DNA of 64,000 bases from Pseudomonadota bacterium (GCA_029550345.1 JAKPHK010000015.1:1-64000), one strand, 5' to 3'; counted from the stretch's first letter, positions 9,346 to 18,426 are shown. Program-made: numbers and translations. The notes: generated from the letters alone by a model not told the origin.

Positions 9346-9930
9346 ATGCAGGATGAAGAGGTTCTGGCTGAATTCCGTGCCAGCAAGGCATTGCTGGAAG
9401 GGCATTTTCTGCTCTCGTCCGGTCGGCACAGCGCACATTACCTGCAATGCGCGCGGGTCCTGATGGATCCGATGCGGGCCAGCCGCCTGGCCGCGGCGCT
9501 GGCCGCGCGTATCCCCCGCGAACTCAGGAAAGACATCGTCAAGGTGGTCTCTCCGGCGATGGGCGGGGTGATCATCGGCCACGAAATGGGCCGCGCGCTG
9601 GGAGTCGAAGCGCTGTTCGTCGAACGCCCGACCGGAACGTTTGAGCTGCGCCGCGGCTTTGAACTGGAACCCGGTGAAAAAGTGCTGATGGTTGAGGATG
9701 TTGTGACCACCGGTCTCTCCGGCAAGGAAGCGATGAAGGCCATCGCGGAGGCCGGCGGAGAGGTGATCGCCGCCGCGTCGCTGGTCGATCGCTCCGGCGG
9801 TTCGGTCGACATGGGGGTGCCTTTCTTCCCGCTGATCGCCATCAATTTCCCGACCTATGCACCCGATGAACTGCCCCCCGAACTGGCCGGGACCGAGGCC
9901 GTGAAGCCCGGAAGCCGCGCGAAGCCCTGA
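9346..9930 (+). CDS. pyrE: Orotate phosphoribosyltransferase
   Basis: Joins orotate to PRPP to give OMP in pyrimidine synthesis. The 194-aa product has the PRPP-binding motif [14 protein letters not shown] and a GAL-like N-terminal region ([22 protein letters not shown]) of the PyrE family that includes hyperthermophile-type enzymes. It is the first gene of a plus-strand block pyrE-pdxJ-acpS-lepB; its TGA overlaps the pdxJ ATG by one base. A TTGACA box lies at 9282-9287 in the upstream spacer, but I see no convincing -10 at the right distance. Confidence 0.95.
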   Translation: MQDEEVLAEFRASKALLEGHFLLSSGRHSAHYLQCARVLMDPMRASRLAAALAARIPRELRKDIVKVVSPAMGGVIIGHEMGRALGVEALFVERPTGTFELRRGFELEPGEKVLMVEDVVTTGLSGKEAMKAIAEAGGEVIAAASLVDRSGGSVDMGVPFFPLIAINFPTYAPDELPPELAGTEAVKPGSRAKP

Positions 9931-10661
9931 TGACCCAGCGTCTGCGCCTTGGCGTGAACATCGATCACGTTGCCACGATCCGCAACGCGCGCGGTGGCGA
10001 TCATCCCGATCCGGTCCGCGCGGCGGAAATCGTGGCGGCCTGCGGCGGTGACGGGATCACCGCCCATCTGCGCGAAGACCGGCGCCACATCCGTGACGAG
10101 GACCTGGCCCGGATCCAGGCCGCGACCGACCTGCCGCTCAACCTGGAGATGGCCGCGACCGAGGAAATGCTGGCAATCGCCCTGCGCCACGCCCCTCACG
10201 CCGCCTGCATCGTTCCCGAACGCCGCGAGGAACGGACGACCGAGGGCGGGCTCGATGCCGCAGGCCAGCACAACCGGCTCTACCCGCTGGTCCAGCGCCT
10301 GTCCGACGCCGGGATTCGCGTCAGCCTGTTCATCGCCCCCGAAGAGCGCCAGATCGAAGCCGCGATCAAACTGCGCGCGCCGGTGGTGGAGCTGCACACC
10401 GGCGAATATGCCCACGCCACCGGGGCGGCGCGCGAAGCCGAACTGCGGCGCCTGATCGCCATGGCCGAGCTGGCTGCGGCGGAGGGGATCGAGCCCCACG
10501 CCGGGCACGGCCTGACCTATGACAATGTCACACCCGTGGCGGCGATCCCGCAGCTGGCCGAACTCAACATCGGCCACTACCTGATCGGCGAGGCAATCTT
10601 CTGCGGGCTGGAGCCAGCCGTGCTAAAAATGCGCGAACTGATGGATGCGGCGCGCGCATGA
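9930..10661 (+). CDS. pdxJ: Pyridoxine 5'-phosphate synthase
   Basis: Condenses 3-amino-2-oxopropyl phosphate with deoxyxylulose phosphate to pyridoxine 5'-phosphate. The 243-aa TIM-barrel product begins with the conserved [17 protein letters not shown] and has [14 protein letters not shown], the [13 protein letters not shown] segment, and [11 protein letters not shown] followed by [12 protein letters not shown], all family signatures. It overlaps pyrE by one base and acpS by four, indicating translational coupling in the operon. Confidence 0.97.
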   Translation: MTQRLRLGVNIDHVATIRNARGGDHPDPVRAAEIVAACGGDGITAHLREDRRHIRDEDLARIQAATDLPLNLEMAATEEMLAIALRHAPHAACIVPERREERTTEGGLDAAGQHNRLYPLVQRLSDAGIRVSLFIAPEERQIEAAIKLRAPVVELHTGEYAHATGAAREAELRRLIAMAELAAAEGIEPHAGHGLTYDNVTPVAAIPQLAELNIGHYLIGEAIFCGLEPAVLKMRELMDAARA

Positions 10662-11059
10662 TCCTCGCCATCGGTTCGGACCTCTGCAATATCGAGCGGA
10701 TCGCCGCCTCGCTTGAGCGCTGGGGCGAGCGGTTCGAGAACCGCGTCTTTACAGAGATCGAGAAGGCCAAGGGCAATTCACGCCCCTTCACCAAGGCCGG
10801 AACCCTGGCCAAGCGCTTTGCCGCCAAGGAGGCCTTTTCCAAGGCGGTCGGCACCGGGTTCAAGGCCGGGGTCTTTATGAAGGACATCGGCGTGATCAAT
10901 GCCCGTTCCGGCGCGCCGACGCTGAAGCTGACCGGCGGCGCCGCCGCCAGGCTGGCCGCCATCACTCCCGCCGATCACGAAGCCGTGATCCATCTGACGT
11001 TAACCGACGACCACCCATGGGCGCAGGCCTTTGTCGTCATCGAGGTCCGCAAACTGTGA
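10658..11059 (+). CDS. acpS: Holo-[acyl-carrier-protein] synthase
   Basis: Transfers phosphopantetheine from CoA to apo-ACP. The 133-aa product has the Mg-binding [11 protein letters not shown]-terminus and the second conserved motif [18 protein letters not shown] (Glu in AAKEA), and ends with the usual beta strand [18 protein letters not shown]. Its length matches the family. The TGA stop overlaps the GTG start of lepB (GTGA), the standard pdxJ-acpS-lepB order of alphaproteobacteria. Confidence 0.97.
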   Translation: MILAIGSDLCNIERIAASLERWGERFENRVFTEIEKAKGNSRPFTKAGTLAKRFAAKEAFSKAVGTGFKAGVFMKDIGVINARSGAPTLKLTGGAAARLAAITPADHEAVIHLTLTDDHPWAQAFVVIEVRKL

Positions 11060-11997
11060 GCGAAGCCGTTACTTCCGAAAACGCCCCTGAAGCCATGCCG
11101 GAAACCGCGCCGGACGAAACCACGCCGCCGCCCGCCCCGGCTGCGCCGCAGGCTGAGGTGATCGACTGGATCGGCGAGATTCGCGGTCTGGCGCTGATGC
11201 TGCTGGCGGTGCTGTTCTTCCACAGCGTCGTGGCCAAGCCGTTCTATATCCCTTCGATCAGCATGATGCCCAACCTGTTGGTGGGGGACCGGCTGGTGGT
11301 TTCGAAGTTCCCCTATGGCTGGAACTGGGCCTCGGCCAGCTTTCACGTCCTGCCGCGCGGCACCTGGCGGGCGCTGCCCGGCACGCCTGACTATGGCGAC
11401 ATCGTGATCGTGGTCCCGCGCGACCGCACCGACGATCTGATCAAGCGCGTGGTCGCCCTGCCGGGGGACCGGATCGCGGTAGTGAACGGGCAGATCGTGC
11501 TCAACGGCAAGCCTGTGCCGCAGACGATCGAACCGAACATCCAGCTGCCGGTCGATCCCAAGCTCTATTGCACCGACCGCAAGATCCCGAAGCACTGCTA
11601 TGACGATTTCGGCCACTATAAGGTGCGCCTGGCATCGGGCCGCGAAGTGCTGGAGCTGCCCACCATGCGCGAGGTCATGCCCAATGGCGCGACCTATCAG
11701 ATCATCAAGGACGGCAGCCGCTTTGATGTGGACAACATGGCCGAGGTCAAGGTGCCAGAGGGCCACGTCTTCCTGATGGGCGACAACCGCAACCATTCGG
11801 CCGACAGCCGGGTGCCGATCGGAGAGGACGGCCTGGGCGGGCCGGTGCCGCTGTCCGACGTCGGCGGGCGAGCCGAATTCATCACCTTCTCGCTCGATGG
11901 CAGCCAGACCTGGAATCCGCTTTCCTGGTGGAACGCCTTGCGTTCGGGCCGATCCTGGACCAGCCTGCGGCCGGTACACCTGACCAAGGACAAGTAA
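11056..11997 (+). CDS. lepB: Signal peptidase I
   Basis: Cleaves signal peptides from exported proteins at the periplasmic face of the inner membrane. After a Pro/Ala-rich cytoplasmic N-terminus there is one membrane helix ([16 protein letters not shown]) and the catalytic box [17 protein letters not shown] with the nucleophilic Ser. The [11 protein letters not shown] box carries the general-base Lys, and the C-terminal box [11 protein letters not shown] is present. The track's start lies inside acpS; I prefer GTG at 11056, which overlaps the acpS stop and gives 313 aa. The next gene starts on the last base of its TAA. Confidence 0.96.
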   Translation: MSEAVTSENAPEAMPETAPDETTPPPAPAAPQAEVIDWIGEIRGLALMLLAVLFFHSVVAKPFYIPSISMMPNLLVGDRLVVSKFPYGWNWASASFHVLPRGTWRALPGTPDYGDIVIVVPRDRTDDLIKRVVALPGDRIAVVNGQIVLNGKPVPQTIEPNIQLPVDPKLYCTDRKIPKHCYDDFGHYKVRLASGREVLELPTMREVMPNGATYQIIKDGSRFDVDNMAEVKVPEGHVFLMGDNRNHSADSRVPIGEDGLGGPVPLSDVGGRAEFITFSLDGSQTWNPLSWWNALRSGRSWTSLRPVHLTKDK

Positions 11998-13076
11998 TGG
12001 CCCGCAAACCCGCCCCGTCGGCTGAGCCCGCCCCTCCTCCACCGCCCGCGCGGCACACCGGGCCGACCGACATTTCCGACCCGCTGCTGCGGACCGAGGC
12101 CAAACGCGCGGCGGTCTGGATCGGGATGGCCGCACTGCTGGCACTGACAGTCTATCTGGCCGAGCCGCTGCTGGTGATCTTCGGCGGGATGGTCTTTGCC
12201 GCGATGATTGATGGCGGCGCCCGGCTGCTTGGCCGGGTCCTGCCGATCGGGCGCGGCTGGCGGGTCACGCTGGTGCTGCTGCTGACCCTGGCGTTCTTTG
12301 CCTGGGTGGTGATGTTCGCCGGATCGCAGATCGCCGAACAGGCGGCGCAACTGCCCGGCACGATCGAATCGCAGACCCTCAAAGTCCTTGCCTGGCTCAA
12401 GCTGCAGGGCGTGCATTTCGATATCGAATCGATGCAGGGCCTGATCGAAAAGGCGCTGGGCGGCGTCGGCCAGATCACCAGCGCATTGGGCGGCGTGATC
12501 GGCGGGTTCACCACGGCGTTCCTGATCGCGGTGATGGCGATCTATTTCGCGGCCGAGCCGCAGCTTTATCGCCGCGGCTTTGCCTGGCTGCTGCCGGCGG
12601 AACAGCGTGAACACTTCGAAGGCACCGCCACGATCATGGGCCGCACCCTGCGCCGCCTGCTGGCCGGGCGCCTGCTGGGGATGGCGGTTGAAGGGATCAG
12701 CACCTGGCTGCTGCTGGCCGCCTATGGCGTGCCGATGGCCGCGCTGCTTGGTCTGCTGACCGGATTGCTGGCTTTCCTGCCCAACATCGGTGCGCCGATG
12801 TCGGGCGCGCTGATGATCATGGTCGGCTTTTCCGGCGGGGTCGATATGGGGATCTACTGCATCATCGTCTATGTCGTGGTGCAAACGGTGGACGGCAACA
12901 TCATCGTGCCGATGGTCGCCAAGAAGACCGCTGATCTGGCCCCGGCGTTGGTACTGGGCGCGCAGCTGATCATGGGCGCGCTGTTCGGCCTGCTTGGACT
13001 GCTGCTGGCCGATCCTCTGGTGGCGATGATCAAGGTTGCGCTCGAACGGCAATCACACAAGAATGAAAGTGCCTGA
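11997..13076 (+). CDS. AI-2E family (PerM/TqsA-like) permease
   Basis: A 359-aa membrane protein of the AI-2E exporter/PerM superfamily. After a Pro-rich cytoplasmic N-terminus come helices LAALLALTVYLAEPLLVIFGG and VTLVLLLTLAFFAWVVMFA. A soluble, partly amphipathic domain follows, then a helical block with the family motif LLGLLTGLLAFLPNIGAPMSGALM and the C-terminal VDGNIIVPMVAKKTADLAPALVLGAQLIMGALFGLLGLLLADPL. The substrate cannot be deduced; family members include quorum-signal and Na+/H+ or nucleotide-linked exporters. ATG at 11997 overlaps the lepB stop (TAATG), so the track's earlier start is rejected. Confidence 0.88.
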   Translation: MARKPAPSAEPAPPPPPARHTGPTDISDPLLRTEAKRAAVWIGMAALLALTVYLAEPLLVIFGGMVFAAMIDGGARLLGRVLPIGRGWRVTLVLLLTLAFFAWVVMFAGSQIAEQAAQLPGTIESQTLKVLAWLKLQGVHFDIESMQGLIEKALGGVGQITSALGGVIGGFTTAFLIAVMAIYFAAEPQLYRRGFAWLLPAEQREHFEGTATIMGRTLRRLLAGRLLGMAVEGISTWLLLAAYGVPMAALLGLLTGLLAFLPNIGAPMSGALMIMVGFSGGVDMGIYCIIVYVVVQTVDGNIIVPMVAKKTADLAPALVLGAQLIMGALFGLLGLLLADPLVAMIKVALERQSHKNESA

Positions 13077-13079
13077 GCC

Positions 13080-14189
13080 TTGGCCCGCAAGTTCCTCTAT
13101 TTCATCGCCTTCTGCATCCTTCTGTTCATCGCCGGGCGGCTTGCCCTGGCCTTCTATCCCGAGCAGTTGACCCGCGCCGGGTTCACGCCCGGCGGCAAGT
13201 TTGAGCCGCAGGCACCGCTTCAGACCAACGCCTATGCCGATCCAAAACTGTGGATCGCCCGGCCCGACATGGCCGGGGACAATCCCGCCAGATGGCTGCC
13301 GCAAGGATACCGGCCCGATGCGGCGCCGGTCGATGCCGCGGTGTTCTTCGTTCACCCGACAACCTATCTGAAAAAAGCCCACTGGAACGCACCGCTTGAC
13401 GATGCGGACGCCAACCGGATCGCCGGTGTGATCACCCGGGCCACGGCCAGCGTGTTCAACGATTCCACCGATATCTGGGTGCCGCGCTATCGCCAGGCGA
13501 CCTTTGGTGCCTTCGTGACCGAGGCACCCGAAGCACGGCAGGCCCACGATCAGGCCTATGCCGATGTCGCCCAGGCCTTTGACGCCTTCATCGCCGCGCA
13601 GCCCGCGGACCGCCCGATCGTGCTGGCCGGGCACAGCCAGGGCTCCTTCATCATCAAGCGCCTGCTGAAAGAAAAGATCGCGGGCACGCCCCTCGCCCGG
13701 CGGATCGCGGCGGCCTATGTGATCGGCTGGCTGGTCGATACCGACCGCGATCTTCCGGCCATGGGGCTTCCCGCCTGCGCCGCGCCCGATCAGGCCGGTT
13801 GCGTGATCAGCTATCTGTCCTTCACCGACGATGGCGATACTGCGATCATGCGCGATGCCTATGAACGCTTTGCCGGAGCAGGCGGCAGCGCAGCCCCGCA
13901 TTACCTCTGCTCGAACCCGCTGACCGGCAGGATCGGCGGCACCGCACCGGCTGCGCAGAACCAAGCAACGCTGGTGCCCGATGCCAAGTTCGAAAGCGCC
14001 AGCCTGGGCAAGGACCTGGCCGGTGCGCGCTGCGCCGAAGACGGCACGCTGCGGATCGGCGCAGGGCCCGATATGGGGCCGTTCGTGATGCCCGGCGGCA
14101 ATTATCACGTCTATGACTACGCGCTGTTCTGGGGCGCCCTGCGCCAGGACTTCGCCCGGCGGGTGGCGGCGTGGCACAAGACGCACTGA
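13080..14189 (+). CDS. DUF3089 domain-containing alpha/beta-hydrolase-like protein
   Basis: A 369-aa exported or membrane-anchored protein. The N-terminal helix (FLYFIAFCILLFIAGRLALAFY) is followed by a lipase-like domain with FFVHPTTYL, YAQATFGAF-like RYRQATFGAF, and the nucleophile elbow PIVLAGHSQGSFIIKRLL, all typical of DUF3089 proteins. The substrate is unknown; a lipid or ester is likely from the fold. The start is a TTG three bases after the preceding stop, with no other start nearby. Its 3' end overlaps the ruvX GTG start by 19 bases, so the two are probably cotranscribed. Confidence 0.85.
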   Translation: MARKFLYFIAFCILLFIAGRLALAFYPEQLTRAGFTPGGKFEPQAPLQTNAYADPKLWIARPDMAGDNPARWLPQGYRPDAAPVDAAVFFVHPTTYLKKAHWNAPLDDADANRIAGVITRATASVFNDSTDIWVPRYRQATFGAFVTEAPEARQAHDQAYADVAQAFDAFIAAQPADRPIVLAGHSQGSFIIKRLLKEKIAGTPLARRIAAAYVIGWLVDTDRDLPAMGLPACAAPDQAGCVISYLSFTDDGDTAIMRDAYERFAGAGGSAAPHYLCSNPLTGRIGGTAPAAQNQATLVPDAKFESASLGKDLAGARCAEDGTLRIGAGPDMGPFVMPGGNYHVYDYALFWGALRQDFARRVAAWHKTH

Positions 14190-14656
14190 TCACCGCCAGC
14201 GCGATCGATTTCCGCGCTGCGCTCCCTCAGGGCGGCGCACTTCTGGGGCTGGATCTGGGAACCCAGACCATCGGCACGGCCTTTTGCGATGCCGGCTGGC
14301 GGTTCGCCTCGCCCGGCAAGACGCTGAAGCGCGGCAAGTTCGGCGCCGACCGCGAGGCGCTGGCCGCCCTGATTGCAGAGCGCAGCATTCGCGGCATCGT
14401 CCTGGGGCTGCCGCTCAACATGGACGGCAGCGAAGGGCCGCGCAGCCAATCGAGCCGAGCCTATGCCCGCAACCTTGCCGCCGCGCTGGGCCTGCCGGTG
14501 CTGCTGTGGGACGAGCGCTGGTCCACCACCAGCGCCGAGCGCGATCTGATCGGCCAGGACATGAGCCGGGCCAAGCGCGCAACCCGGATCGATTCGGCCG
14601 CCGCCGCGGTGATCCTGCAGGCCGCGACCGACGCGCTGGCGGGCGGGTTCGGCTAG
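14171..14656 (+). CDS. ruvX: Holliday junction resolvase-like protein RuvX/YqgF
   Basis: RuvX/YqgF is an RNase-H-fold nuclease linked to 16S rRNA 5' processing and proposed as a Holliday junction resolvase. The 161-aa product has the catalytic GLDLGTQTIGTAFCD strand with its Asp, the IVLGLPLNMDGSEGPRSQSSRAYA motif, LLWDERWSTTSAER with the DER acidic pair, and a C-terminal RIDSAAAAVILQ containing the last Asp. It starts with GTG inside the 3' end of the DUF3089 gene. Its stop overlaps by four bases that of the convergent 299-aa gene. Confidence 0.94.
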   Translation: MAQDALITASAIDFRAALPQGGALLGLDLGTQTIGTAFCDAGWRFASPGKTLKRGKFGADREALAALIAERSIRGIVLGLPLNMDGSEGPRSQSSRAYARNLAAALGLPVLLWDERWSTTSAERDLIGQDMSRAKRATRIDSAAAAVILQAATDALAGGFG

Positions 14657-15552
14657 ACCAGCTCGGCCCGCCGCGCTTTCGCTTCCATCGCCACCAGTCT
14701 GCTGCCTGAGCCTTCGGCGGTTCGCCACAGGGCTTCCCTTAGGGCCGGATCATTCTCACGCGCGGCAAGTGCGTCCCACGCCGTCAGCCGCAGCCGGTCG
14801 CTCGGGTGATTGCGGGCGAAGCGGTGCGCCAGATCCAGCGCCTCTTCCCCGCCCAGCCCGACCGCGACCCGCAGGAACGCCTCGCTCGGCCCGGGCGAGA
14901 TGATCGCGGCGATCTCCCTGCGTTCAAGGTCGAACCGGTACTGGTCGAGCCAACCCTGTGCGCCGCTGGTGTGCATGATGTTGAGCGAGACCGAGAGCGC
15001 GTCTGCCGCACCCTGCGCATGAACATCGCGGTGCGCGCGGTAGAGCATGATCTTTCCCTCCTCCAGCCGCGCCCGTTCGATGAATTTCAGCGAAGGGACC
15101 GGTTCGCCGCGATAGCCGGTCACGGCCTCGTAATCGTATTCGTAATAGTCGCTCCAGTATCCCGGCCCGAAATAGCCGAGCGTCAGGAAGCTGAAGTTGT
15201 GATCGTGCGGCAGGCCAAGGACAAAGGCATCGCCGCCGCTGGCCCGGATCATGTGATCGTCCAGCGCGGGCCAGATGTTCGCGCGGATAAAGAACTGCCC
15301 GTTGGGCGGGGCCAGCATCATCACCTGCGGGCCATAGGCGCTGTCCAGTCCCAGGTCGCGGTTGCGCCGGGCCAGCTCCTCGATCAGCAGGTCGCCCAGG
15401 AAGGTCTTGTTGTTGCCCAGCCGTCGCAACCACCTGGCGGCGTGGTGCAGGCTTTCGTCATCGCCGGGATCGAACCCGGTGGCAGTCAGCGCCTCGACAC
15501 ATTCGTCCAGCGAGGCGCGGCGGTTGTCAGCGATTTCGATCACATGGGGCAT
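14653..15552 (-). CDS. Unknown 299-aa protein with cupin-like HxH motif, third gene of the peptide cassette
   Basis: I do not recognise a named family. Residues 1-70 are helical. Residues about 75-195 read like a double-stranded beta-helix: VLGLPHDHNFSFLTLGYFGPGYW (HxH at 116/118), then EEGKIMLYRAHRDVHAQGAADALSVSLNIMH (His 174/178, Asn 191, His 194), which resembles cupin motifs 1 and 2. The end (residues 230-299) has HEAT-like helical pairs (RLRLTAWDALAARENDPALREALW). A metal-dependent enzyme role is inference. It overlaps the preceding 325-aa gene by 13 bases and forms an operon with it and with a 50-aa peptide gene. Confidence 0.8.
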   Translation of the reverse strand: MPHVIEIADNRRASLDECVEALTATGFDPGDDESLHHAARWLRRLGNNKTFLGDLLIEELARRNRDLGLDSAYGPQVMMLAPPNGQFFIRANIWPALDDHMIRASGGDAFVLGLPHDHNFSFLTLGYFGPGYWSDYYEYDYEAVTGYRGEPVPSLKFIERARLEEGKIMLYRAHRDVHAQGAADALSVSLNIMHTSGAQGWLDQYRFDLERREIAAIISPGPSEAFLRVAVGLGGEEALDLAHRFARNHPSDRLRLTAWDALAARENDPALREALWRTAEGSGSRLVAMEAKARRAELV

Positions 15553-16517
15553 GGCTGCACTCCGGCCAGTTGGGGATAGGTTTCAAGCAGTTGTGCCCGC
15601 AGCGCGCCGGCCGGGGCAGCCAGCGGATCGTCCGCGCGCGCCGCGATCCGGCACAGCAGGGCAAAACCATGCGCCGTATCGAGCGCCAGACATTCGCGCA
15701 GCGCCTGCCAGCGCAGCCCCTCGCCCGCCTCCTCCTCGGCCATGGCCGCCAGCAGCGGGGCGGCATCGCTGCGGCCCATCCGTCCAAGCAGCGCCGCGGC
15801 CAGTTCAAGACGGCTTTCACGCGGGGTTCCGGCGGACTGGTGTACCAGCGCTCCGTCGCTCAGCCGGTATTCCCGCGTCGCAATTGCGGACGCGGTCCGG
15901 CGCTGCAACTTCAGAGTGACCAGACTGCCAGGGACGGAGAGCAGGAACTGGGTCTGATCGAGCCCGATCCGGTGATGAACCGGACCCGGCGCAAGCGTGG
16001 TATCCTGCCCGCGCAGTTGTGCCGCGGCGGACCGCTGCCCGGTGATCGTGACCCGCCTGGCCAGCCCGGTTCCGGCCAGCACTCGTTCATAGGTTTCAAC
16101 CGCGGCAAAACTGACCGATACCGGGGCCGGTCTGCGCGCCAAACCGCTGCCTTCGACCGACTGCAACAGCAGCGTTGCGGTATCGTGGCGGGCCAGAACC
16201 AGCGAGGCGATGGCATCATCGGCGGAATAGCGCAGCGGGGCCTGCCCCAGCGGATCACCCGCCAGTTGCGCCAGCAATCGTTCGACCAGATCCATCACCA
16301 GCCGCCGCGCGCTATCCCCTTCCGGCGCGAACAGCGCGGCCAGCATCGGCAGGTCCTCCAGCACCGCGCCTTCGGCGAAGGCGGCCATTTCCGTATCGAG
16401 ACCCGCCGCCAGCCCGGCGCGGCGCCAGGTTTCGTAAACCGCCCCGATCGCCCTCTGCGCTTGGCGCTGCGGAGTATCGTCCCCCCGCAGCGCCCGCAGT
16501 TCCGGTCGAATGATCAT
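15540..16517 (-). CDS. Unknown 325-aa helical protein with C-terminal HEAT-like repeats, second gene of the peptide cassette
   Basis: No family recognised. The N-terminal half is mainly helical (AIGAVYETWRRAGLAAGLDTEMAAFAEG, then an APEGDSARRLVMDLVERLLAQLA helix). The middle has beta-rich stretches (PAPVSVSFAAVETYERVLA, DQTQFLLSVPGSLVTLKLQRR). The end has two or three HEAT-like units (ESRLELAAALLGRMGRSDAAPLLAAMAEEEAGEGLRWQALRECLALD). A perfect AGGAGG ribosome binding site six bases before ATG fixes the start. It begins 15 bases after the stop of the 50-aa peptide gene and overlaps the 299-aa gene. No signal peptide or membrane helix is visible. Confidence 0.8.
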   Translation of the reverse strand: MIIRPELRALRGDDTPQRQAQRAIGAVYETWRRAGLAAGLDTEMAAFAEGAVLEDLPMLAALFAPEGDSARRLVMDLVERLLAQLAGDPLGQAPLRYSADDAIASLVLARHDTATLLLQSVEGSGLARRPAPVSVSFAAVETYERVLAGTGLARRVTITGQRSAAAQLRGQDTTLAPGPVHHRIGLDQTQFLLSVPGSLVTLKLQRRTASAIATREYRLSDGALVHQSAGTPRESRLELAAALLGRMGRSDAAPLLAAMAEEEAGEGLRWQALRECLALDTAHGFALLCRIAARADDPLAAPAGALRAQLLETYPQLAGVQPCPM

Positions 16518-16532
16518 CCGGAACCTCCTGCG

Positions 16533-16685
16533 TCAGGAAACGAGAACGTCATAGATATAGACCATGATGACGATCGCCGTGTCATCCGACCCCATGGCGC
16601 GAGCCGGATAGGCCATGCTGCCGAACATTCCGGTAATCGTTTCAAGATCAGGCAGCGCCGAGATATCAATCTTGGGCAAATTCAT
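16533..16685 (-). CDS. 50-aa peptide, first gene of the cassette (candidate modified-peptide precursor)
   Basis: The short ORF begins MNLPKIDISALPDLETITGMF and ends SDDTAIVIMVYIYDVLVS. The ORF track hides it inside a 114-aa frame. An AAGGGG element seven bases before ATG at 16685 supports this start, and a strong AGGAGG between its stop and the next gene shows tight cotranslation. It has an acidic, helix-prone N-terminal half and an unusually hydrophobic beta-prone C-terminal half after GSDD, without Cys. A leader/core layout as in ribosomal peptides is possible, but no modifying enzyme of a known class is next to it; it could also be a small structural partner of the two downstream proteins. 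Confidence 0.7.
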   Translation of the reverse strand: MNLPKIDISALPDLETITGMFGSMAYPARAMGSDDTAIVIMVYIYDVLVS

Positions 16686-16809
16686 GGCAATTCCCCTTGC
16701 TGAGCCGCAGGGCACTGTGCCCCCCGGACCACCTGATCCCGCCGCAATCGGGGCAAATGGGGAAATTAAAAGATTGTAATCGTGGCCAGCGCGCCGCACA
16801 GAACCGCCG

Positions 16810-17277
16810 ATGAGTGAGCCAAAAAGCCTGTACGACGCCCCGCCGGATTTCGTCTTCGATCTGTCCCGCGGCGCCAAGATGATGAGCCGCCATGGCCACG
16901 GCGGCTGGCTGGGGCTGGACTATCACGCCCATGGGCCGGACTGGGTTGAGCTGTCCTTGCCGTGGCGAGAGGATCTGGTCGGCGTGCCCGAAACCGGGGT
17001 GCTGGCATCGGGCCCGATCATCAGCCTGATGGACAACGCCACCTCGATGTCGGTCTGGGCGCTGTGCGGCCGCTTCGTGCCCCATGCCACGCTTGACCTC
17101 AGGGTTGACTACATGCGCTCGGCGGTGCCGGGCAAAACGGTGATCGGCCATGGCGAGTGCTACAAGCTGACCCGGACGATCAGCTTCATCCGCGGCATCG
17201 CCCACGATGGCAATCCCGACGATCCGGTCGCCCACGTCACCGGCACTTTCATGGCAACCCACGGAACCTATTTATGA
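16810..17277 (+). CDS. PaaI-type hotdog-fold thioesterase (first of a tandem pair)
   Basis: A 155-aa hotdog-fold protein, likely hydrolysing acyl-CoA esters. The helix region GVLASGPIISLMDNATSMSVW carries the Asn/Asp catalytic pattern of the PaaI/YdiI group, followed by LDLRVDYMRSAVPGKTVIGHGECYKLTRTISFIRGIA and a final AHVTGTFMATHG strand. It is divergent from the peptide cassette with a 124-base spacer and directly coupled to a second thioesterase gene whose ATG overlaps its TGA. The substrate is unknown. Confidence 0.88.
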   Translation: MSEPKSLYDAPPDFVFDLSRGAKMMSRHGHGGWLGLDYHAHGPDWVELSLPWREDLVGVPETGVLASGPIISLMDNATSMSVWALCGRFVPHATLDLRVDYMRSAVPGKTVIGHGECYKLTRTISFIRGIAHDGNPDDPVAHVTGTFMATHGTYL

Positions 17278-17672
17278 TGGGCATCGGCATTCCGCCCTAT
17301 TCTGACGCGATCGGCGTTGTGGTTGATCACGAAGAGGATGGCCGTCCGGTGATGGCGATGGATTTCGGCACGCAGGTGATGGGCCGCCCCGGCTATCTTC
17401 ATGGCGGGGCGATCAGCGGGCTGATGGAAATGGCCGCGGTTGCCGCCCTGCGCACCGAGCTTGAGCGCCGGGGCGAGGCGATGCGACTCAAGCCGGTCAA
17501 CATCCAGGTCGAATTCATGCGCGGCGGCACCGAACAGCGGACCTTCGCGATGGGTCAGGTGACCCGCGCCGGACGCCGCGTCGCGCTGGTCAATGCCGAG
17601 GCCTGGCAGGAAGACCGGACCCGTCCGATCGCGCTGGCGCAGATGAAGTTCCTGCTCAACCCCGCCGAATAA
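17274..17672 (+). CDS. PaaI-type hotdog-fold thioesterase (second of a tandem pair)
   Basis: A 132-aa hotdog-fold protein: GRPGYLHGGAISGLMEMAAVAALRTEL is the central helix with the HGG motif of PaaI-family thioesterases, followed by RLKPVNIQVEFMRGGTEQRTFAMGQVTRAGRRVALVNAEAW. ATGATG at 17274 overlaps the stop of the first thioesterase, so the track's start at 17157 is not used. The two proteins probably form a hetero- or paralogous pair. The 3' end overlaps the convergent siroheme synthase gene by 17 bases. Confidence 0.87.
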   Translation: MMGIGIPPYSDAIGVVVDHEEDGRPVMAMDFGTQVMGRPGYLHGGAISGLMEMAAVAALRTELERRGEAMRLKPVNIQVEFMRGGTEQRTFAMGQVTRAGRRVALVNAEAWQEDRTRPIALAQMKFLLNPAE

Positions 17673-18426
17673 CCACGGTTAGTGGATAGCTGCCGGTCGG
17701 CGGCTCCTCTCCGGTCAGGCAGCGCGCGGCATCGGCGCGCGCCAGGGCCAGCAGCGCGGCGGGCACATCGCGGTCATGGATCACCAGATCGGCGTTGGCC
17801 AGATAGCGCGCTTCGCCCACGGTAAGATCGTCGGGATCATCGCTTTGCAGGCCTATCTCAAACCTGGTGGAGGCCCCGAACAGACCGCCGTGTGCAGCCG
17901 CTTCCAGCCACTCCGCAAACCGCTCTGGCGCGGGATCGTTCAGCGGATCGAGCGGACCGCCGGGCGACAGGGCAGCGTCAATCGCCTTGCGCCGATCCTG
18001 CGCCTGCGGCCAGATCCGCCGCAACTGCTCACGCGCGCCGCCCAGCGCCTCGGCCAGCGCCCCCAGCGATTGCGGCAACAGCGCCTCAAGCCGCATCCGC
18101 AGCGCCTTGGCCAGCCCGGCCGAAACCCCGCCGGTGCCCACCGCAATCAGCACCGGTCCGCGCTCAAGGATGCTGGGCACGGTAAAGTCGCACAGGTCGG
18201 GCCGGTCGGTCACATTCAGCAGCAGCCCGCGCTGGCGCAGCCTTCGGGCAGCGGCTTCGGGATCGGCCAGCGCGATGAAGGCCAGCCGCGCCCCGGCATC
18301 GCCTTCATCAACGATCCGCGCCCCGGCGCGCTCCAGCAGCCGCCGCTTTGCTTCCCCGGCCTCACCCTCAGCCAGCAGGATCACCTTGGTGTCCGCCAGC
18401 CGGTGGTACAGGGGAAGCGAGTGCAT
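17656..18426 (-). CDS. Siroheme synthase N-terminal domain protein (precorrin-2 dehydrogenase / sirohydrochlorin ferrochelatase)
   Basis: A 256-aa single-domain enzyme of the CysG-N/Met8 type that oxidises precorrin-2 and can insert iron for siroheme. The Rossmann part starts PLYHRLADTKVILLAEGEAGEAKRRLLERAGARI and continues with LNVTDRPDLCDFTVPSILERGPVLIAVGTGGVSAGLAKALRMRLE, the classical motif. There is no methyltransferase domain, but the tail beyond residue 200 (EIGLQSDDPDDLTVGEARYLANADLVIHD) resembles the start of a SUMT fold and may be a degenerate remnant. It starts 5 bases after lysA, so the two share a transcript. Confidence 0.85.
   Translation of the reverse strand: MHSLPLYHRLADTKVILLAEGEAGEAKRRLLERAGARIVDEGDAGARLAFIALADPEAAARRLRQRGLLLNVTDRPDLCDFTVPSILERGPVLIAVGTGGVSAGLAKALRMRLEALLPQSLGALAEALGGAREQLRRIWPQAQDRRKAIDAALSPGGPLDPLNDPAPERFAEWLEAAAHGGLFGASTRFEIGLQSDDPDDLTVGEARYLANADLVIHDRDVPAALLALARADAARCLTGEEPPTGSYPLTVVIRRG

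Noticed and set aside
16533-16877. 114-aa reading of the small peptide gene
   Set aside because: The extra N-terminal part overlaps the divergent thioesterase gene and has no ribosome binding site, whereas ATG at 16685 does.
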